DNA of 64,000 nucleotides. It comes from Deltaproteobacteria bacterium (GTDB lineage Bacteria; Desulfobacterota; BSN033; UBA1163). Shown one piece after another: positions 1-8,795 of the stretch. The stretch spans positions 1 to 64,000 of the forward strand of contig JAGVBT010000028.1 in the NCBI GenBank assembly GCA_020059605.1, written 5' to 3'. Position numbers and translations under genes: made by a program. Each line of letters begins with the position of its first letter. The stretch's first letter is position 1. The notes beneath the pieces were generated by a model. It saw only the letters and a list, made by a program, of their open reading frames with translations, searched no databases and was not told where the DNA came from.

Positions 1-5
1 ATTTT

Positions 6-28
6 GGACTTCACTGAGAGTGAAGTCC
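6..28. repeat. Perfect hairpin at the window start
   Basis: A perfect 10-bp stem (GGACTTCACT / AGTGAAGTCC) closes on a 3-nt loop. No T-run follows, so it is not an obvious intrinsic terminator. The reading frame from base 1 stops at 31-33 after ten codons and could be the end of an upstream gene, but that is too little to call. I see nothing else in the rest of 1-189. Confidence 0.4.
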
Positions 29-189
29 TGTAATGGCTGTTGAACACTCTTCGGAAGAAGAAATGACAAGGTGTTTCAGATGATAGCATCTGTTTTTAAC
101 AACAACGGGGTTAATGAAACTTCAAGAGAAAAAGCGAGAACAGGAACCGGTGACGTTTAGACTTCGCCGGTTACGTTGGACAGCGCCCG

Positions 190-1305
190 ATGCTCATCAG
201 CAATAAAGGTTTGAATCCGGAATTCGACAGGGTTAACCGGATCCTGGTCAGGGGGGTGAATTGGGTGGGAGACACCATCCTCACCTATCCATCGGTCCAG
301 GGATTGAGAGATCTCTTTCCACATGCCCGGCTGAGCGTTCTTGTTCCGGACCATCTCGTTGACCTTTGGAAGACATTTCCCCGTGTGGATGAAATCATTC
401 CTTTTAAAAAAAAGGGGGGGACCGGATCCGCTTGGGAGGACCTGCGGTTCAGCCGGAGCTTGAGAAATGAGAGGTTCGATCTTGCCCTCATTCTTCCCAG
501 GTCTTTCCGCTCCGCATTTCAGACTTTTCTGGCCGGGATTCCTATCCGGATAGGTTATCAGGATGAGGGCCGTTCCCTTTTTCTCACTCATAAAATCAAA
601 AGGGAGAAAGAGATCCTCCAAATCCACCGTGTCCATTATTATCGAAGGCTGACCGCGGTTCTGGGGAAATTGGAGGGCATCCCTTCGCCAAGACTTTTTC
701 CCCGGGAGGAGGATCGAGATTGGGCTCGGAGGAAACTGGAGGCGTTGAATCTTACGGACGGGACGCTCCTGGTCGGCATCAACCCCGGGGCTGCTTATGG
801 ATTGGCAAAGTGCTGGCCTCCCGCTCGATTCGGTGAACTGGGAAAAAGGCTGACCGAGAAATGGAAGGCCGCCGTGCTCATTTTCGGAAGGGAAGAGGAG
901 CGGGATATTGCCGGGAGAATCATGAAATCTTCGGGGGGCAAGGGATTCGATTTCACGGGGAAGACCAGCCTCCTCCAACTTGCGGCTCTTCTGGAACGGT
1001 GCCGACTGCTGGTGACGAATGATACGGGACCGATGCATGTGGCTTCGGCAGTTGGGACCCCGGTGGTGGCAATCTTCGGGCCGACGGATTCCGTCGCCAC
1101 CGGCCCCTGGGGAGAAGGCCATGTGGTGGTGAAAAAAAATGTCGAATGCAGCCCGTGTCTAAAAAGGGTTTGCCCCACGGACCACCGATGCATGGAGCTG
1201 ATCACGGTGGATGAAGTGGAAGAAGTGGTTGAGAAAAGATTGAGGGGCTTGTTGAATAACCAAACACCAATAACCAAACATCAAATAATATCCAATAACC
1301 AATGA
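190..1305 (+). CDS. waaF: LPS heptosyltransferase II-type glycosyltransferase (GT9)
   Basis: Cytoplasmic GT9 enzyme expected to add the second L-glycero-D-manno-heptose to the LPS inner core. The N-terminal RGVNWVGDT motif (about residues 21-29, conserved Asp28) and the C-terminal NDTGPMH donor-site motif are both present. The cysteine cluster CSPCLKRVCP followed by HRCM is characteristic of WaaF/RfaF rather than WaaC. At 371 residues it is slightly long, because the last 15 or so codons (about 1258-1303) lie in an AATAACCAA-rich repeat. The original C-terminus was probably shorter. No clear Shine-Dalgarno precedes the ATG. It is the first gene of the plus-strand glycan locus and the best sign that the cell makes heptose-containing LPS. 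Confidence 0.9.
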   Translation: MLISNKGLNPEFDRVNRILVRGVNWVGDTILTYPSVQGLRDLFPHARLSVLVPDHLVDLWKTFPRVDEIIPFKKKGGTGSAWEDLRFSRSLRNERFDLALILPRSFRSAFQTFLAGIPIRIGYQDEGRSLFLTHKIKREKEILQIHRVHYYRRLTAVLGKLEGIPSPRLFPREEDRDWARRKLEALNLTDGTLLVGINPGAAYGLAKCWPPARFGELGKRLTEKWKAAVLIFGREEERDIAGRIMKSSGGKGFDFTGKTSLLQLAALLERCRLLVTNDTGPMHVASAVGTPVVAIFGPTDSVATGPWGEGHVVVKKNVECSPCLKRVCPTDHRCMELITVDEVEEVVEKRLRGLLNNQTPITKHQIISNNQ

Positions 1306-1336
1306 ACAAAATTGAAATTATTTATGCTTTGATTAT

Positions 1337-1461
1337 CTCGTAAAAAGTCGTCATTCCCGTGGAAACGGGAATCCAGGAAATTCTAACCATTTGAAAACAT
1401 CCCGCTAAGAGCGGGACTTGCTCAGGAATGACAAAAATTCCTTTTTCAGACTTTTTACGAG
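1337..1461. repeat. MITE-like element with TCGTAAAAAGTC inverted ends
   Basis: The inverted ends CTCGTAAAAAGTC (1337-1349) and GACTTTTTACGAG (1449-1461) bound about 125 bp with no coding capacity. The inside contains a second inverted pair built on GTCATTCC and GGAATGAC. The element sits in the 1306-1549 spacer, between an AATAACCAA-rich stretch (1255-1303) and its inverted counterpart TTGGTTATT (1496-1534), so repeats are nested. A second element with the same ends lies at 42501-42662. Confidence 0.75.
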
Positions 1462-1549
1462 GCCATTATGTTTTGTCTGGTGCTTGGAATTTGGTGATTG
1501 GTTATTATTTGGTTATTGGGATTTGGTTATTGATGATTGGACTCTTGTC

Positions 1550-2437
1550 ATGTCTATTATGACAATTAAGATGGTTCATAAACTTCCCATTTCCGTTTAT
1601 GTCCTGACCTATAACAACCTCAGGACGATTGAGCGGTGCCTGAAGAGCCTGGGCTGGGCCGAGGAGTTGGTGATCGTTGACTCGTTCAGCACGGACGGCA
1701 CGTTTGAGGTCTGTCAACAATATACGGACAAAGCCATCCGGGTTGCCTGGAAAGGCCATCGGGATCAGTATCAGTGCGCTGCCGACCTGACCACCGGCGA
1801 ATGGATCATGTTCGTCGATGCCGACGAGGAGATTCCTCCGGAATTGGTCGAAGAGATCGGACAGAAGTTCAGGGAGGGTATCGGGGACGTCGATGGGTTC
1901 TTTGTCTATCGGCGGACCTATTACCTTGGCCAGTGGATCCGTTATGGGGGATGGTATCCGGACGGAGAAATCAGGCTCTACCGGCGAGATAAGGGCCGAT
2001 GGGAGGGAGGACTTCATGCGAAGGTGGAGGTTGACGGGAAGGTCGTCCCCTTGAAAAGCCAGTACCTCCATTACACCTATCGGGATATTTCGGATCAGAT
2101 CCGGACGATCGATCGATACTCTCAAATCGCGGCCGAGGACATGGCCGGAAGGGGAGAAAAATTCAGCGTTTTTAAGCTTTTTTTTCATCCCCCGCTTCGT
2201 TTCATCAAGGAGTATCTTTTAAAATTCGGTTTCCGGGATGGGTTGCCCGGCATCATCGTCATCGTTTCGACGATGTTCTATGTTTTCATGAAGTATGCCA
2301 AGCTCTGGGAAATAAAAAATTCAAATAAATCCCTCCCGACCTCCTTTTTTCAAAGGGAGGAGATCGCTGCCCCCAAGGTCACTCCCCCCTTGGGAAACGG
2401 GGATAAAGGGGGATTTAATAATGGGTCAAACAGCTAA
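1550..2437 (+). CDS. GT2 glycosyltransferase, WaaE/KdtX-like
   Basis: GT-A fold inverting glycosyltransferase. The start PISVYVLTYNN, the DSFSTDGT segment and the metal-binding FVDADEE motif are as in the LPS-core beta-1,4-glucosyltransferase group (WaaE/KdtX), so a role in core-sugar addition at the inner membrane face is likely. An open frame extends upstream to 1418 but is repeat-derived. I chose ATG 1550; ATG 1559 and 1571 are equally possible because no ribosome site is convincing. The last 35 or so codons (from about 2320) fall in another repeat (CCCTCCC / GGGAGG and CCCCC / GGGGG pairs), so the natural C-terminus is probably shorter. Confidence 0.8.
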   Translation: MSIMTIKMVHKLPISVYVLTYNNLRTIERCLKSLGWAEELVIVDSFSTDGTFEVCQQYTDKAIRVAWKGHRDQYQCAADLTTGEWIMFVDADEEIPPELVEEIGQKFREGIGDVDGFFVYRRTYYLGQWIRYGGWYPDGEIRLYRRDKGRWEGGLHAKVEVDGKVVPLKSQYLHYTYRDISDQIRTIDRYSQIAAEDMAGRGEKFSVFKLFFHPPLRFIKEYLLKFGFRDGLPGIIVIVSTMFYVFMKYAKLWEIKNSNKSLPTSFFQREEIAAPKVTPPLGNGDKGGFNNGSNS

Positions 2438-2469
2438 AGTGATCTAAAATACTTCAAAGGAGAAGGAAG

Positions 2470-3462
2470 ATGCCTCCTGATGAGAAAGCCTTTCAAGGGA
2501 AGAGCGTCCTGGTTACCGGCGGATTGGGGTTTGTCGGATCGAACCTTTCCGCCCGGTTGATCGAATTGGGGGCCGATGTTCTGCTGGTGGACAGCCTGAT
2601 TCCAGAATATGGAGGGCTCCTGTTTAATATCTCCGGAATCAAAAACAGGGTCCTGGTGAATATCTCCGACGTCCGGGACGAGCACAGCATGCGCCACCTG
2701 GTCCAGGGGCGGGATTACCTTTTCAACCTGGCGGGCCAGACAAGCCATATCGATTCGATGCAGGACCCTTACACGGACCTGGAAATCAATGCGAAGGCCC
2801 AACTGTTTATCCTGGAAGCCTGTCGCAAGCACAATCCTCACATCAAGCTGGTCTTTGCGAGCACCCGGCAGATTTACGGTAAACCGGAATATTTGCCGGT
2901 TGACGAAAAACACCCGCTCCGTCCCGTCGATGTAAACGGCGTCAACAAGATGGCGGGGGAGCGTTACCATCTCCTTTACAATGATGTCTATGGCGTCCGG
3001 TCCTGTGTCCTTCGCCTCACCAATACCTATGGGCCGCGCATGCGGGTGAAGGATGCCCGCCAGACCTTCCTCGGAATCTGGATTCGACTCCTTGTTGAAG
3101 AGAAAACCTTCGAAGTCTGGGAAGGGGATCAACTGCGTGATTTTACGTACGTGGATGATGTGGTCGATGCTCTATTAATGGCGGCGGTAAGCCGGAGGGC
3201 CGACGGCCGGGTTTTCAACCTCGGGGGCGATGCCGCCATCAGTCTGAAGGACCTTGCCGCCCTGCTGATCGAAGTCAACGGAGGCGGCGATTATCGTGTC
3301 CATCCATTCCCCCCGGAGCGGAAACGAATCGACATCGGCGATTACTATGCCGACTTCGGACACATCCGGACCGTTCTGGGGTGGAGCCCGAATGTCCCCC
3401 TCCGCCAGGGACTGGAACAAACGATCTCGTTCTATCGTGAGCATCTGGAGCACTACCGATAA
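2470..3462 (+). CDS. NAD-dependent epimerase/dehydratase (extended SDR) with Asn at the catalytic Tyr position
   Basis: Nucleotide-sugar short-chain dehydrogenase of the extended SDR type. The Rossmann motif GGLGFVG is at residues 17-23, the serine region FASTRQIYG at about 129-137, and [10 protein letters not shown] marks the C-terminal half. The usual YxxxK catalytic pair reads N156-G-V-N-K160, so the general acid Tyr is Asn while Lys is kept. The enzyme may therefore catalyse a different step or use another acid. A strong AAGGAGAAGG lies just before the ATG. The DegT aminotransferase starts 8 nt after its stop, suggesting the two act on the same NDP-sugar. Confidence 0.8.
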   Translation: MPPDEKAFQGKSVLVTGGLGFVGSNLSARLIELGADVLLVDSLIPEYGGLLFNISGIKNRVLVNISDVRDEHSMRHLVQGRDYLFNLAGQTSHIDSMQDPYTDLEINAKAQLFILEACRKHNPHIKLVFASTRQIYGKPEYLPVDEKHPLRPVDVNGVNKMAGERYHLLYNDVYGVRSCVLRLTNTYGPRMRVKDARQTFLGIWIRLLVEEKTFEVWEGDQLRDFTYVDDVVDALLMAAVSRRADGRVFNLGGDAAISLKDLAALLIEVNGGGDYRVHPFPPERKRIDIGDYYADFGHIRTVLGWSPNVPLRQGLEQTISFYREHLEHYR

Positions 3463-3470
3463 GGAAACCT

Positions 3471-4589
3471 ATGTCCGTATCCCGCTTGATTGTGAACAAT
3501 GATGTGAGGGCAGGTTATCTTTCAATAAAAGACGAAATCGATGCGGCCGTCGCCCGCGTGATGGATAGCGGACGTTACATCCTCGGGGAGGAAGTCCGCG
3601 CATTTGAGGATGAGTTTTCATCCTACCTCGGGGTTCGATTCGGAATCGGCGTTGGCAGCGGGACAGAAGCCTTGCACCTGGCATTAAGGGTTTGTGGAAT
3701 CACTTCGACTGATGAAATCATCACCGTTTCTCACACGGCAGTGGCCACCGTTGCCGCGATTGGGCTTTGTGGGGCAAAACCGGTACTGATCGACATCGAC
3801 GCCTCAACGTTTTTGATCGATCCGGAGCGGATTGAACGCGCAATCACTCCTCGAACCAAAGCGATCATCCCTGTTCATCTTTATGGGTATGTTGCGGACA
3901 TGGAAGCCATCCGATTCATTGCGGATCGACATGGGTTGCGCGTGATCGAGGATTGCGCCCAATCGCACGGAGCCTTATTGAAGGGGCGTCAAAGCGGTTC
4001 ATGGGGGGATCTGTCCGCCTTCAGTTTTTATCCGACCAAGAACCTGGGCGCCCTGGGCGACGGGGGGATGGTGTTGACCGATGACCCGGAGCTTGCCGAA
4101 CGGGTCCGATGGATACGGCAATACGGATGGCGCCATCGTTATGTCAGTGAGATCCCCGGCTTCAACTCTCGTTTGGATGAGTTGCAGGCGGCGATCCTGA
4201 GGGTGAAATTGAAGTATCTGGACCAACGGAACGAGGCAAGAAGACAAAAGGCACAACTTTATGCCGCACGGTTGAAGGCCATGGGCATCCGGTGTCCCGT
4301 GGAAGAGGACCCGAAGAGACACGTTTATCACCTTTATGTCATCCAGGCAAGGGACAGGGACGCCCTGCAAACCTTCCTCAAAGAGAAGGGAATTGAAACG
4401 CTTATTCACTATCCGGTTCCCGTCCATCTCCAGAGGGCGTATCAATATTTGGGATATCAACAAGGGGATCTCCCCGCGACGGAAAGATGTTCGAAAGAAA
4501 TTCTTTCCCTTCCACTGTACCCGGAAATGCCCGAATCGGATGTCGAGGAGGTTGCGGCCTGGGTCGGCCGTTTTTATCAAGGTCAATGA
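3471..4589 (+). CDS. DegT/DnrJ/EryC1/StrS sugar aminotransferase
   Basis: PLP-dependent aminotransferase that converts a keto-sugar nucleotide to an amino sugar. The PLP lysine is K190 in [24 protein letters not shown] (about 159-168) provides the Asp and Gln that contact the cofactor, and [11 protein letters not shown] (about 62-72) the phosphate cup. The length of 372 residues is normal. It directly follows the epimerase-like gene. Its substrate could be the product of that enzyme. It could also be the 3-keto-uronate of the WbpB/WbpD/WbpI-like module 14 kb downstream, which has no aminotransferase beside it; this is inference. Confidence 0.88.
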   Translation: MSVSRLIVNNDVRAGYLSIKDEIDAAVARVMDSGRYILGEEVRAFEDEFSSYLGVRFGIGVGSGTEALHLALRVCGITSTDEIITVSHTAVATVAAIGLCGAKPVLIDIDASTFLIDPERIERAITPRTKAIIPVHLYGYVADMEAIRFIADRHGLRVIEDCAQSHGALLKGRQSGSWGDLSAFSFYPTKNLGALGDGGMVLTDDPELAERVRWIRQYGWRHRYVSEIPGFNSRLDELQAAILRVKLKYLDQRNEARRQKAQLYAARLKAMGIRCPVEEDPKRHVYHLYVIQARDRDALQTFLKEKGIETLIHYPVPVHLQRAYQYLGYQQGDLPATERCSKEILSLPLYPEMPESDVEEVAAWVGRFYQGQ

Positions 4590-4650
4590 TCGACCGTCCG
4601 GCCTTGAGTCGTCATGCCCTGAATTTCTGACAGGGTTTACTTGAAAAGCA

Positions 4651-5820
4651 ATGAAGATCCTTCACCTCTTCAGCGATTGGAAATGGACAGGGCCCTCCGA
4701 GCCTATTTTGAACCTGTGTAAAGAATTGGAGAGGAGAGGCCATGACGTAACCCTGGCTTACCGGAAGCCTCCTTTTCCCGTCGGAGACAGTATCGAAAAG
4801 ATGGTCCTTGAGAAAAAGGTTCATGGAATGAACCGATTTCGATTGAATCGCCCCTTGAAACTTTACTCCCTCTCTTCGCTCAGGGATAATCTCTCAGATC
4901 TTATGGGGCTCACGGATTATCTCCGTTCGGGGAAGGCGGATATTCTCAATGTCCATCAATCTCACGACCATATTCTGGGAGGTTTGGCAGCAAGAAGGTC
5001 AAGCCATCCTGTGGCAATCATCCGAACCGATCATAAAAGAGACCCATTAAAGCCCGGTTTGGGAAACCGTCTTCTCATCTCGAAACTCACGGATGGGATG
5101 ATCACCTTTTCCGAGAAAGCGAGGAAAGAGAGCGTAAAACATTTCGGGCTTCCGGCAGAAAGGGTGGGAAAAATCTCTCCCGCACTGGATTTCGAACGAT
5201 ACCATTCGAACAGGCCCTATAAAGATATGAAGACCGCGTTCGGGATCGCTCACGACGAGCTGGTCATCGGGATGGTGGCCCGGTTCCAGAAATATCGGAG
5301 GACGGAGGTTTTCCTGGAAGCCGTGAAAAGGATCGTTAAAGAGTTTCCCGGGATCAAGGTGCTTTTAGTGGGCCGTTCGAGCCAGATGAACGAGAGCGTC
5401 GTCGAACCGATGAAGAGGCTTGGCATCGAGCCATGGGTGGTTCTTGGAGGGTATCAGACGGAAAACTATTTTGATACATTGGCCTGCATGGATATCTTTG
5501 TTTTTTTGATGGCCGGGTCGGATGGCACGGCCCGTGCCCTGAGAGAGGCCATGGCCATGGGAAAACCGGCCATCGTGGCAGATCGGGGGATGTTGCCCGA
5601 ACTGGTGGAAAATGGCGTTTCTGGTTTTGTGGTTGAGGACTCTCCCGAAAAATTAGCCGAAGCCACCCTTAACATGCTCCGGCATCCGGAACGAAGGCTG
5701 GCCATGGGTAAGGCAGCCCACGAAAAAGCGCACCGGGAATTCCGGCTGGATCGCCAGGCGGAAGAGGTTGAGGCATTCTATCAGGAGATGCTCAGACTGG
5801 GTCGATGGAAAAGCCAATAA
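4651..5820 (+). CDS. GT4 family glycosyltransferase
   Basis: GT-B fold retaining glycosyltransferase. The N-terminal acceptor domain begins MKILHLFSDWKWTGPSEP. The C-terminal donor domain shows VIGMVARFQKYRR, LLVGRSS and the E-x7-E region AMAMGKPAIVADRGMLPELVENGVSGFVV. It is expected to add a hexose to the LPS core or a surface glycan on the cytoplasmic face. Its 3' end overlaps the next gene by 16 bp, indicating translational coupling. Donor and acceptor cannot be predicted. Confidence 0.82.
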   Translation: MKILHLFSDWKWTGPSEPILNLCKELERRGHDVTLAYRKPPFPVGDSIEKMVLEKKVHGMNRFRLNRPLKLYSLSSLRDNLSDLMGLTDYLRSGKADILNVHQSHDHILGGLAARRSSHPVAIIRTDHKRDPLKPGLGNRLLISKLTDGMITFSEKARKESVKHFGLPAERVGKISPALDFERYHSNRPYKDMKTAFGIAHDELVIGMVARFQKYRRTEVFLEAVKRIVKEFPGIKVLLVGRSSQMNESVVEPMKRLGIEPWVVLGGYQTENYFDTLACMDIFVFLMAGSDGTARALREAMAMGKPAIVADRGMLPELVENGVSGFVVEDSPEKLAEATLNMLRHPERRLAMGKAAHEKAHREFRLDRQAEEVEAFYQEMLRLGRWKSQ

Positions 5821-6983
5821 AATTCGCCACAGCCATTGCCCATTTCTCCAGAGGCAAAGGGGGAGCGGAGAGATATCTCGTAGATCTGTGCTGTCGAATG
5901 TCGGCAGAAGGCCATGAAGTGCATGTCTATGCCGAAGACTGGGAGCAGGAACATCCGGGGGTGCATTGCCACCGGATAAAAACCATCCCGTTTCCCAAAA
6001 GCCTTCGTCTCCTCTCGTTTGCCATGAAAGCGACCCGAGAGATGAAGCGGGGAGATTATGATGTCACCCTCGGGGTGGGAAACACCCTGGAGGCGGATGT
6101 GCTTCAACCACACGGGGGGGTTCACCGGGCATGGTTCTGGCGAAGCCTCAGGGCTTATGATCATCCGGCTTTGTGGACGATCAAACTGTTGGGGAGGCTT
6201 CTGAGCCTCAAACAGTGGGCGCAGGGGGTTATTGAAAGCGCGCCTTATAAAAAAAATCATTTCAGCAAGATCATCGCCATCTCGGAGATGGTGAAGCGGG
6301 ATATCATTCGCTGGTATGGCGTTTCGAATGATCACATTGAGGTCATCTATAATGGAGTGGATATTGAACGCTTTCATCCCCGAAATCGTCAATCCTGCGA
6401 GGACATCAGGAAACGACACGGCATCTCCAATGAATGGGTCATCCTTTTTGTATCGAATAATTTCAGGATGAAAGGGCTGGTTTTTTTGATGAAGGCGCTG
6501 GCTGAAATCAAGAAAGGGAGGTCGGCTCCCTTTAAACTCCTTGTTCTGGGCAGGGATCGCAAGGAACCTTATCTCCGTTTGGCCAAACACTGGGGTTTGT
6601 CAGAAGAGGTCGTCTTTGCCGGGTCAACCGATGTGCCGGAGCAATACTATGGGGCGGCCGACCTGTTGGTCCACCCGACCTTCTATGACGCCTGTTCATT
6701 GACCGTCCTGGAGGCGATGGCAAGCGGGGTGCCCGTCATTACCACCATTTATAATGGAGCCAGCGGGGTGATGACCGGAGGGGAGGAGGGCGCCGTCATT
6801 CCCGATCCGAGGGATGTCCGGGATCTCGCAAGCAGAATTTCAGGAATTTTAAAACCCGGAGTGATCGAACAGGCCTCGATCGCTGCCCGGCGTATTTGTG
6901 AATCTCATTCCCTGGAGAGAAACTGGAAAGAGATGGAAAAGGTTTTCCAACAGTGTGTCGGAGAAGGAGCAGGCAAAGGATGA
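5805..6983 (+). CDS. GT4 glycosyltransferase, WaaG-like
   Basis: GT-B enzyme resembling UDP-glucose:(heptosyl)LPS glucosyltransferase WaaG. SRGKGGAERYLVDL near the N-terminus and the segment around LQPHGGVHRAWFWRS are typical of that group. The donor domain has NGVDIERFHP, FAGSTDVPEQYYGAADLLVHPTFYDACSLTVLEAMASGVPVI and the E-x7-E glutamates. With the heptosyltransferase and WaaE-like gene upstream, this suggests an outer-core assembly operon. The stop overlaps the ATG of the next gene (ATGA at 6980-6983). Confidence 0.82.
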   Translation: MEKPIKFATAIAHFSRGKGGAERYLVDLCCRMSAEGHEVHVYAEDWEQEHPGVHCHRIKTIPFPKSLRLLSFAMKATREMKRGDYDVTLGVGNTLEADVLQPHGGVHRAWFWRSLRAYDHPALWTIKLLGRLLSLKQWAQGVIESAPYKKNHFSKIIAISEMVKRDIIRWYGVSNDHIEVIYNGVDIERFHPRNRQSCEDIRKRHGISNEWVILFVSNNFRMKGLVFLMKALAEIKKGRSAPFKLLVLGRDRKEPYLRLAKHWGLSEEVVFAGSTDVPEQYYGAADLLVHPTFYDACSLTVLEAMASGVPVITTIYNGASGVMTGGEEGAVIPDPRDVRDLASRISGILKPGVIEQASIAARRICESHSLERNWKEMEKVFQQCVGEGAGKG

Positions 6984-7576
6984 AGAAGAAGAGGTTCTGG
7001 TATCCCTTGGCCAACATGAAAAACCGATTCCTGTTCGGTTCCTATGGAAAGGATGTCTATATCGAGGGAGGGGTGGTGATCAACCGGCCCCGGTTCGTCC
7101 ACATCGGAGATCATGTCCGGATCAAGCGAAACACCAGCATCAACCTCCATCCCCCGGACAAGCGATCCAAGGAAGGGTTATTGTTCATCGGTAACGATGT
7201 GATCATTTCAGAGGGTTGCATTATCAGCGCCTGCCATCGGATTGTGATCGAGGAGAACGTAGGGGTTTCACCCAATGTGATGATCATTGACGCTTCCCGG
7301 AAGCCCGGGACGATTGATCGGCCCAGCAAGGAGCAGGATCTGGATGTCGGATTCGTCCACATCGGAGCCGATTCGTGGATTGCCTATGGATCCTGTATCA
7401 TGCCCAACGTGACGATCGGGAGGCACTGCATCATCGGCGCCCTTTCCGTCGTGAATAGCGATATTCCGCCCTACTCGGTTGCGGTCGGTTCGCCAGCCAG
7501 GGTGATCAAACGGTATGATTTCGACCGCAAGGAATGGGTGAAAACAATTGACGATAAAAACCGTCAGGAGGAGTGA
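6980..7576 (+). CDS. Hexapeptide-repeat acyltransferase (left-handed beta-helix), first of a tandem pair
   Basis: Acetyl/acyl-CoA-dependent O- or N-acyltransferase of the WbbJ/maltose-acetyltransferase type. Imperfect hexapeptide turns such as IGDHVRI, IGNDVII, VGVSPNVMII, IGADSWI and IGRHCIIGALSVV build the parallel helix, ending with the usual PPYSVAVGSPARVIKRYDF. ATG 6980 is chosen because it overlaps the previous TGA and has GGAGC upstream; the longer frame from 6953 has no support. It is a paralogue of the following gene, sharing the NRFLFGSYG/NRMIFGHYG start and the same C-terminal signature, consistent with tandem duplication. Confidence 0.85.
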   Translation: MKKKRFWYPLANMKNRFLFGSYGKDVYIEGGVVINRPRFVHIGDHVRIKRNTSINLHPPDKRSKEGLLFIGNDVIISEGCIISACHRIVIEENVGVSPNVMIIDASRKPGTIDRPSKEQDLDVGFVHIGADSWIAYGSCIMPNVTIGRHCIIGALSVVNSDIPPYSVAVGSPARVIKRYDFDRKEWVKTIDDKNRQEE

Positions 7577-7585
7577 TCCAGGCAG

Positions 7586-8161
7586 ATGAAAAGGGGACTT
7601 TGGAGGCATATGAAGAATTTGAAAAACCGGATGATTTTCGGCCATTACGGCCGGAATGTCCACATCCAATCCGGTGTCTGTATCGTAAGGCCGAAATACA
7701 TATCCATCGGGGACGACGTCACCATCGGAAAAGATTCGGACATCTATGTCCATCCGGCGGATTCGAACCCGAAGAAATTCGTCATCGAGATCGGTAATCA
7801 TGTGGTGCTCGCAAGAAATAATATCGTCGGAGCGAGATACGGCATTGTGCTGGAGGATTATGTCGGGTTAAGCGCTTATTCCATGGTGGGCGACTTCAGC
7901 CGTCACTATGAAAATATCGATGTTCCTTTCCAGTTACAGGAGGTGACCGAGAAGGGACCCGTTCACATCGGGAAATGGACATGGGTAGGAGCCCATGCGT
8001 TCATCATGCCCAATGTAACCATCGGCCGTAATTCGGTCATCGGGGCCAATGCCGTCGTCAATCGCGATATTCCGCCTTATTCCGTGGCCGTGGGCGTTCC
8101 GGCCAGGGTGATTAAAAGATACGATTTTGATCAAAAGAAATGGGTGAGAACCGATGGGTGA
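7586..8161 (+). CDS. Hexapeptide-repeat acyltransferase, second of the tandem pair
   Basis: Left-handed beta-helix acyltransferase of 191 residues with the same architecture as its upstream neighbour. It has hexapeptide turns from VNIQSGV-like positions through IGDDVTIGKDSDIYV, IGKWTWVGAHAFI and IGRNSVIGANAVV, and the tail PPYSVAVGVPARVIKRYDFDQKKWV. The last twenty residues nearly match the paralogue (DFDRKEWV against DFDQKKWV). It probably acetylates a different position or sugar of the same glycan. It overlaps the following methyltransferase gene by 8 bp. Confidence 0.85.
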   Translation: MKRGLWRHMKNLKNRMIFGHYGRNVHIQSGVCIVRPKYISIGDDVTIGKDSDIYVHPADSNPKKFVIEIGNHVVLARNNIVGARYGIVLEDYVGLSAYSMVGDFSRHYENIDVPFQLQEVTEKGPVHIGKWTWVGAHAFIMPNVTIGRNSVIGANAVVNRDIPPYSVAVGVPARVIKRYDFDQKKWVRTDG

Positions 8162-8789
8162 ATCGACCTCCTGGAGCCGGCTCTTCGAATACCGGGGCCA
8201 GATCCACGAAAAGTATCCTGACATCTGGGATTTAAAGATCCTCCGGAAGCGATTTCCTCTGATGCTGAGGAACCTCAGGGATGGCGAGAAGGTCCTGGAT
8301 ATCGGGGCATCGAACCGGAACCTTCAGGATCGCTTGAGGCGTCACTTCCCCCGACTGATTTATAAGAGTATGGATATTGACCGGGAGCAATTCCACGATT
8401 TTTACAGCCTGGAGGAGATTCAAGAGCACTTCGATGTTATTTTCCTTTTTGAGGTCATTGAGCACCTGGACCTGGAGGAGGGCATCGGCCTCCTGAAAAG
8501 AGCGTATGAACTTCTCACTCCGGGGGGGCGGTTGATCCTGACCACTCCCAATGTTTTCAATCCGAACCGGTTCTGGAGGGATGCCACCCATCGGGTGGCT
8601 TATTGCTATGATGAGCTTGGAGGCATTCTGCTGGCGCAGGGGTTTCATATCAAGGAGATGTATCGAACGTACAGTGATGCTTATCACCGCTATTTGTTAC
8701 GGGTTTATGTGATGGCCCCTCTTCACCGGTATTTGGGCATTGACTTCGCCAAATCCATTTTGGCGGTTGCGGAAAAACAGGGGAGATGA
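8154..8789 (+). CDS. Class I SAM-dependent methyltransferase
   Basis: Rossmann-fold methyltransferase. Motif I is VLDIGASNRNLQDRL, followed by the acidic residue region KSMDID. The post-I block is FDVIFLFEVIEHL and the motif III region LLTPGGRLILTTPNVFNPNRFWRD. It is similar to methyltransferases found beside glycan genes (Methyltransf_11/23 type). The substrate is unknown; a sugar hydroxyl of the glycan is inferred from context. It overlaps the preceding acyltransferase by 8 bp and is followed within 6 bp by a glycosyltransferase, so it belongs to the same operon. Confidence 0.82.
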   Translation: MGESTSWSRLFEYRGQIHEKYPDIWDLKILRKRFPLMLRNLRDGEKVLDIGASNRNLQDRLRRHFPRLIYKSMDIDREQFHDFYSLEEIQEHFDVIFLFEVIEHLDLEEGIGLLKRAYELLTPGGRLILTTPNVFNPNRFWRDATHRVAYCYDELGGILLAQGFHIKEMYRTYSDAYHRYLLRVYVMAPLHRYLGIDFAKSILAVAEKQGR

Positions 8790-8795
8790 ACCGGG

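Noticed and set aside
157-1122. Long minus-strand open frame opposite the heptosyltransferase gene
   Set aside because: It is a shadow of the clear GT9 gene, has low-complexity composition and no family motifs.
1418-1549. N-terminal extension of the GT2 gene
   Set aside because: Translated from the MITE and AATAACCAA-type repeats; homologous part begins at PISVYVLTYNN.
5781-6590. Minus-strand open frame within the WaaG-like gene
   Set aside because: Antisense shadow of a clear GT4 gene; no ribosome site or domain.
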